Positions 63,414 to 64,000 of a DNA stretch of 64,000 nucleotides are shown in pieces. The first letter of the stretch is position 1. Each line of letters opens with the position of its first letter. The position numbers were made by a program, and so were the translations under genes. Source of the stretch: JAZOTM01 sp045657625. Its GTDB lineage: Bacteria; Bacillota; Clostridia; Lachnospirales; Lachnospiraceae. The notes under the pieces were generated by a model. The model saw only the letters and a program-made list of their open reading frames with translations. It searched no databases and had not been told where the DNA came from. The stretch lies in assembly GCA_045657625.1 (NCBI GenBank), contig JAZOTM010000015.1:15975-79974 (forward strand), in the 5' to 3' direction.

Positions 63414-63873
63414 TTACACTCTTCGGTAATTATCTCCGCCTTCAATTGCAACCATCCAGTTTTCCTCAAATGATTCCGGTTGTTTCTGCTTTGATATCTC
63501 GGTCGTCGTAGCCTCCGCAAGCATATTGAGCACAAGTTCCAGAGCCCTTTCGATAGTCAGCTCCGGATCGATTACTTCCTCAATTCGCTCCCTGCCAACC
63601 TGAGCCAGCCACATCTTAAACGGCTCCGCTTTTTTTGAGGGAATAGATTGAATCAAGCGAAGCAATTGCTCTGTGTTTGCCACGTCAGTATTATATCTTT
63701 TTCCATCCTTCGGAGATCTCATTTTCAGTTGGTTACAATTTGTAACCAACTAGCTTCCCTCTTCTTTAAGCCTTTTTTTATACTTTCCAATAATTTCTTG
63801 CACCATCAAAATCAGGCTGTTCTGTTAAGACTCCAACAACGTCAACAACCGAAAAATACCACTTGTAAAAAGC
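63414..63873 (-). pseudogene. Decayed BRO/DinD-type antirepressor gene
   Basis: Reading frames on the minus strand match the phage antirepressor/DinD-like Bro-N family in pieces: FYKWYFSVVDVVGVLTEQPD and DGARNYWKV, then after a frameshift at a poly-A tract (near 63781) KKRLKEEGS, an in-frame stop at about 63750, and LVTNCNQLKMRSPKDGKRYN. Next comes SIPSKKAEPFKMWLAQVGRERI to ERALE, which jumps straight to LVLNMLAEATTTEISK, a C-terminal segment of the family. About 100 middle residues are missing. It lacks the N-terminus and is not functional. It marks an old phage or mobile-element insertion. Confidence 0.72.
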
Positions 63874-63877
63874 AAGT

Positions 63878-63950
63878 AAAAACCAGCAGTTTTCGGCAGT
63901 TTATTTCCAGCACTTTTCGGCAGTTAAAAACCAGCACTTTCATATCTGCC
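63878..63950. repeat. Three 24-bp imperfect tandem repeats
   Basis: CCAGCAGTTTTCGGCAGTT, CCAGCACTTTTCGGCAGTT and CCAGCACTTTCATATCTGCC start at 63883, 63907 and 63931, exactly 24 bp apart. They lie next to the decayed antirepressor gene. No coding function is visible. Confidence 0.7.
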
Positions 63951-63956
63951 TTATAT

Positions 63957-63983
63957 CCCTCCCGAGAATCAATCCCGGGAGGG
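63957..63983. terminator. GC-rich hairpin near the right edge
   Basis: CCCTCCCG/CGGGAGGG (63957-63964 with 63976-63983) with an 11-base loop. It looks like a terminator or a phage-type boundary hairpin. The next gene is outside the window, so its direction cannot be told. Confidence 0.5.
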
Positions 63984-64000
63984 TGTGTAGTTATTGCTTA

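Noticed and set aside
63878..63950. A CRISPR array
   Set aside because: The 24-bp units are directly contiguous without unique spacers and diverge from one another, so they are simple tandem repeats.

Overview
The window looks like a piece of chromosome from a low-GC, Gram-positive, anaerobic gut Firmicute, most likely a motile member of the Lachnospiraceae (inference). The support is AT-rich sequence with strong GGAGG-type ribosome sites, secreted proteins with the beta-sandwich domain typical of Lachnospiraceae surface proteins, a chemoreceptor, QueT/preQ1 and FMN riboswitches, and several ABC and GH31 sugar loci. Almost everything is on the minus strand. I saw no rRNA, tRNA, CRISPR array, insertion sequence or intact prophage.

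Layout from left to right. 1-6.4 kb: a glycoside locus (YihQ-like GH31 glucosidase, GPH symporter, second MFS carrier) running into DUF3737 and a MalY/PatB aminotransferase cut by the window edge. 6.4-12.4 kb: a MacAB-type efflux operon (adaptor, ATPase, permease) with its own two-component system. 12.5-16.6 kb: acyltransferase, AI-2E-family protein, QueT under a preQ1-I riboswitch, and a DUF4422 protein. 16.7-20.4 kb: ribD-ribE-ribBA-ribH under an FMN riboswitch with two hairpin terminators. 20.4-22.2 kb: a chemoreceptor. 22.3-33.8 kb: a sugar-utilisation locus made of a YesM/YesN two-component system, a small lipoprotein, a sugar-binding lipoprotein, an RbsA-like ATPase with two permeases, a second GH31 enzyme and a HAD phosphatase/mutase.

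34.0-35.9 kb: a Na/phosphate cotransporter preceded by a yybP-ykoY (Mn2+) riboswitch. 35.9-45.8 kb: a heme-acquisition locus with secreted and anchored NEAT-domain proteins and an IsdE-like binding protein, permease and ATPase. A DtxR-like regulator precedes it, and both regulator and uptake operon carry a GTTAG-N6-CTAAC operator with an added half-site. 45.9-55.0 kb: a large hybrid sensor kinase downstream of a partial nonulosonic (legionaminic/sialic-type) acid activation cluster. 55.1-57.1 kb: a lipoprotein esterase. 57.1-59.5 kb: HxlR and RpiR regulators divergent from a thioredoxin, ferredoxin and membrane Fe-S protein operon. 59.5-61.2 kb: a nitroreductase and an aldose epimerase. 61.3-63.4 kb: a Cys-rich U32-like protein and a Na/Ca-type exchanger under a second Mn2+ riboswitch. 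63.4-64 kb: a decayed phage-type antirepressor gene and short tandem repeats.

Metal handling is the strongest theme: two Mn2+ riboswitches, a DtxR-like regulon and a complete heme-uptake path lie within 30 kb. Start sites were chosen by ribosome-site position, so several genes here are shorter than the longest open frame. Family names come from recognition of motifs and not from a database search.
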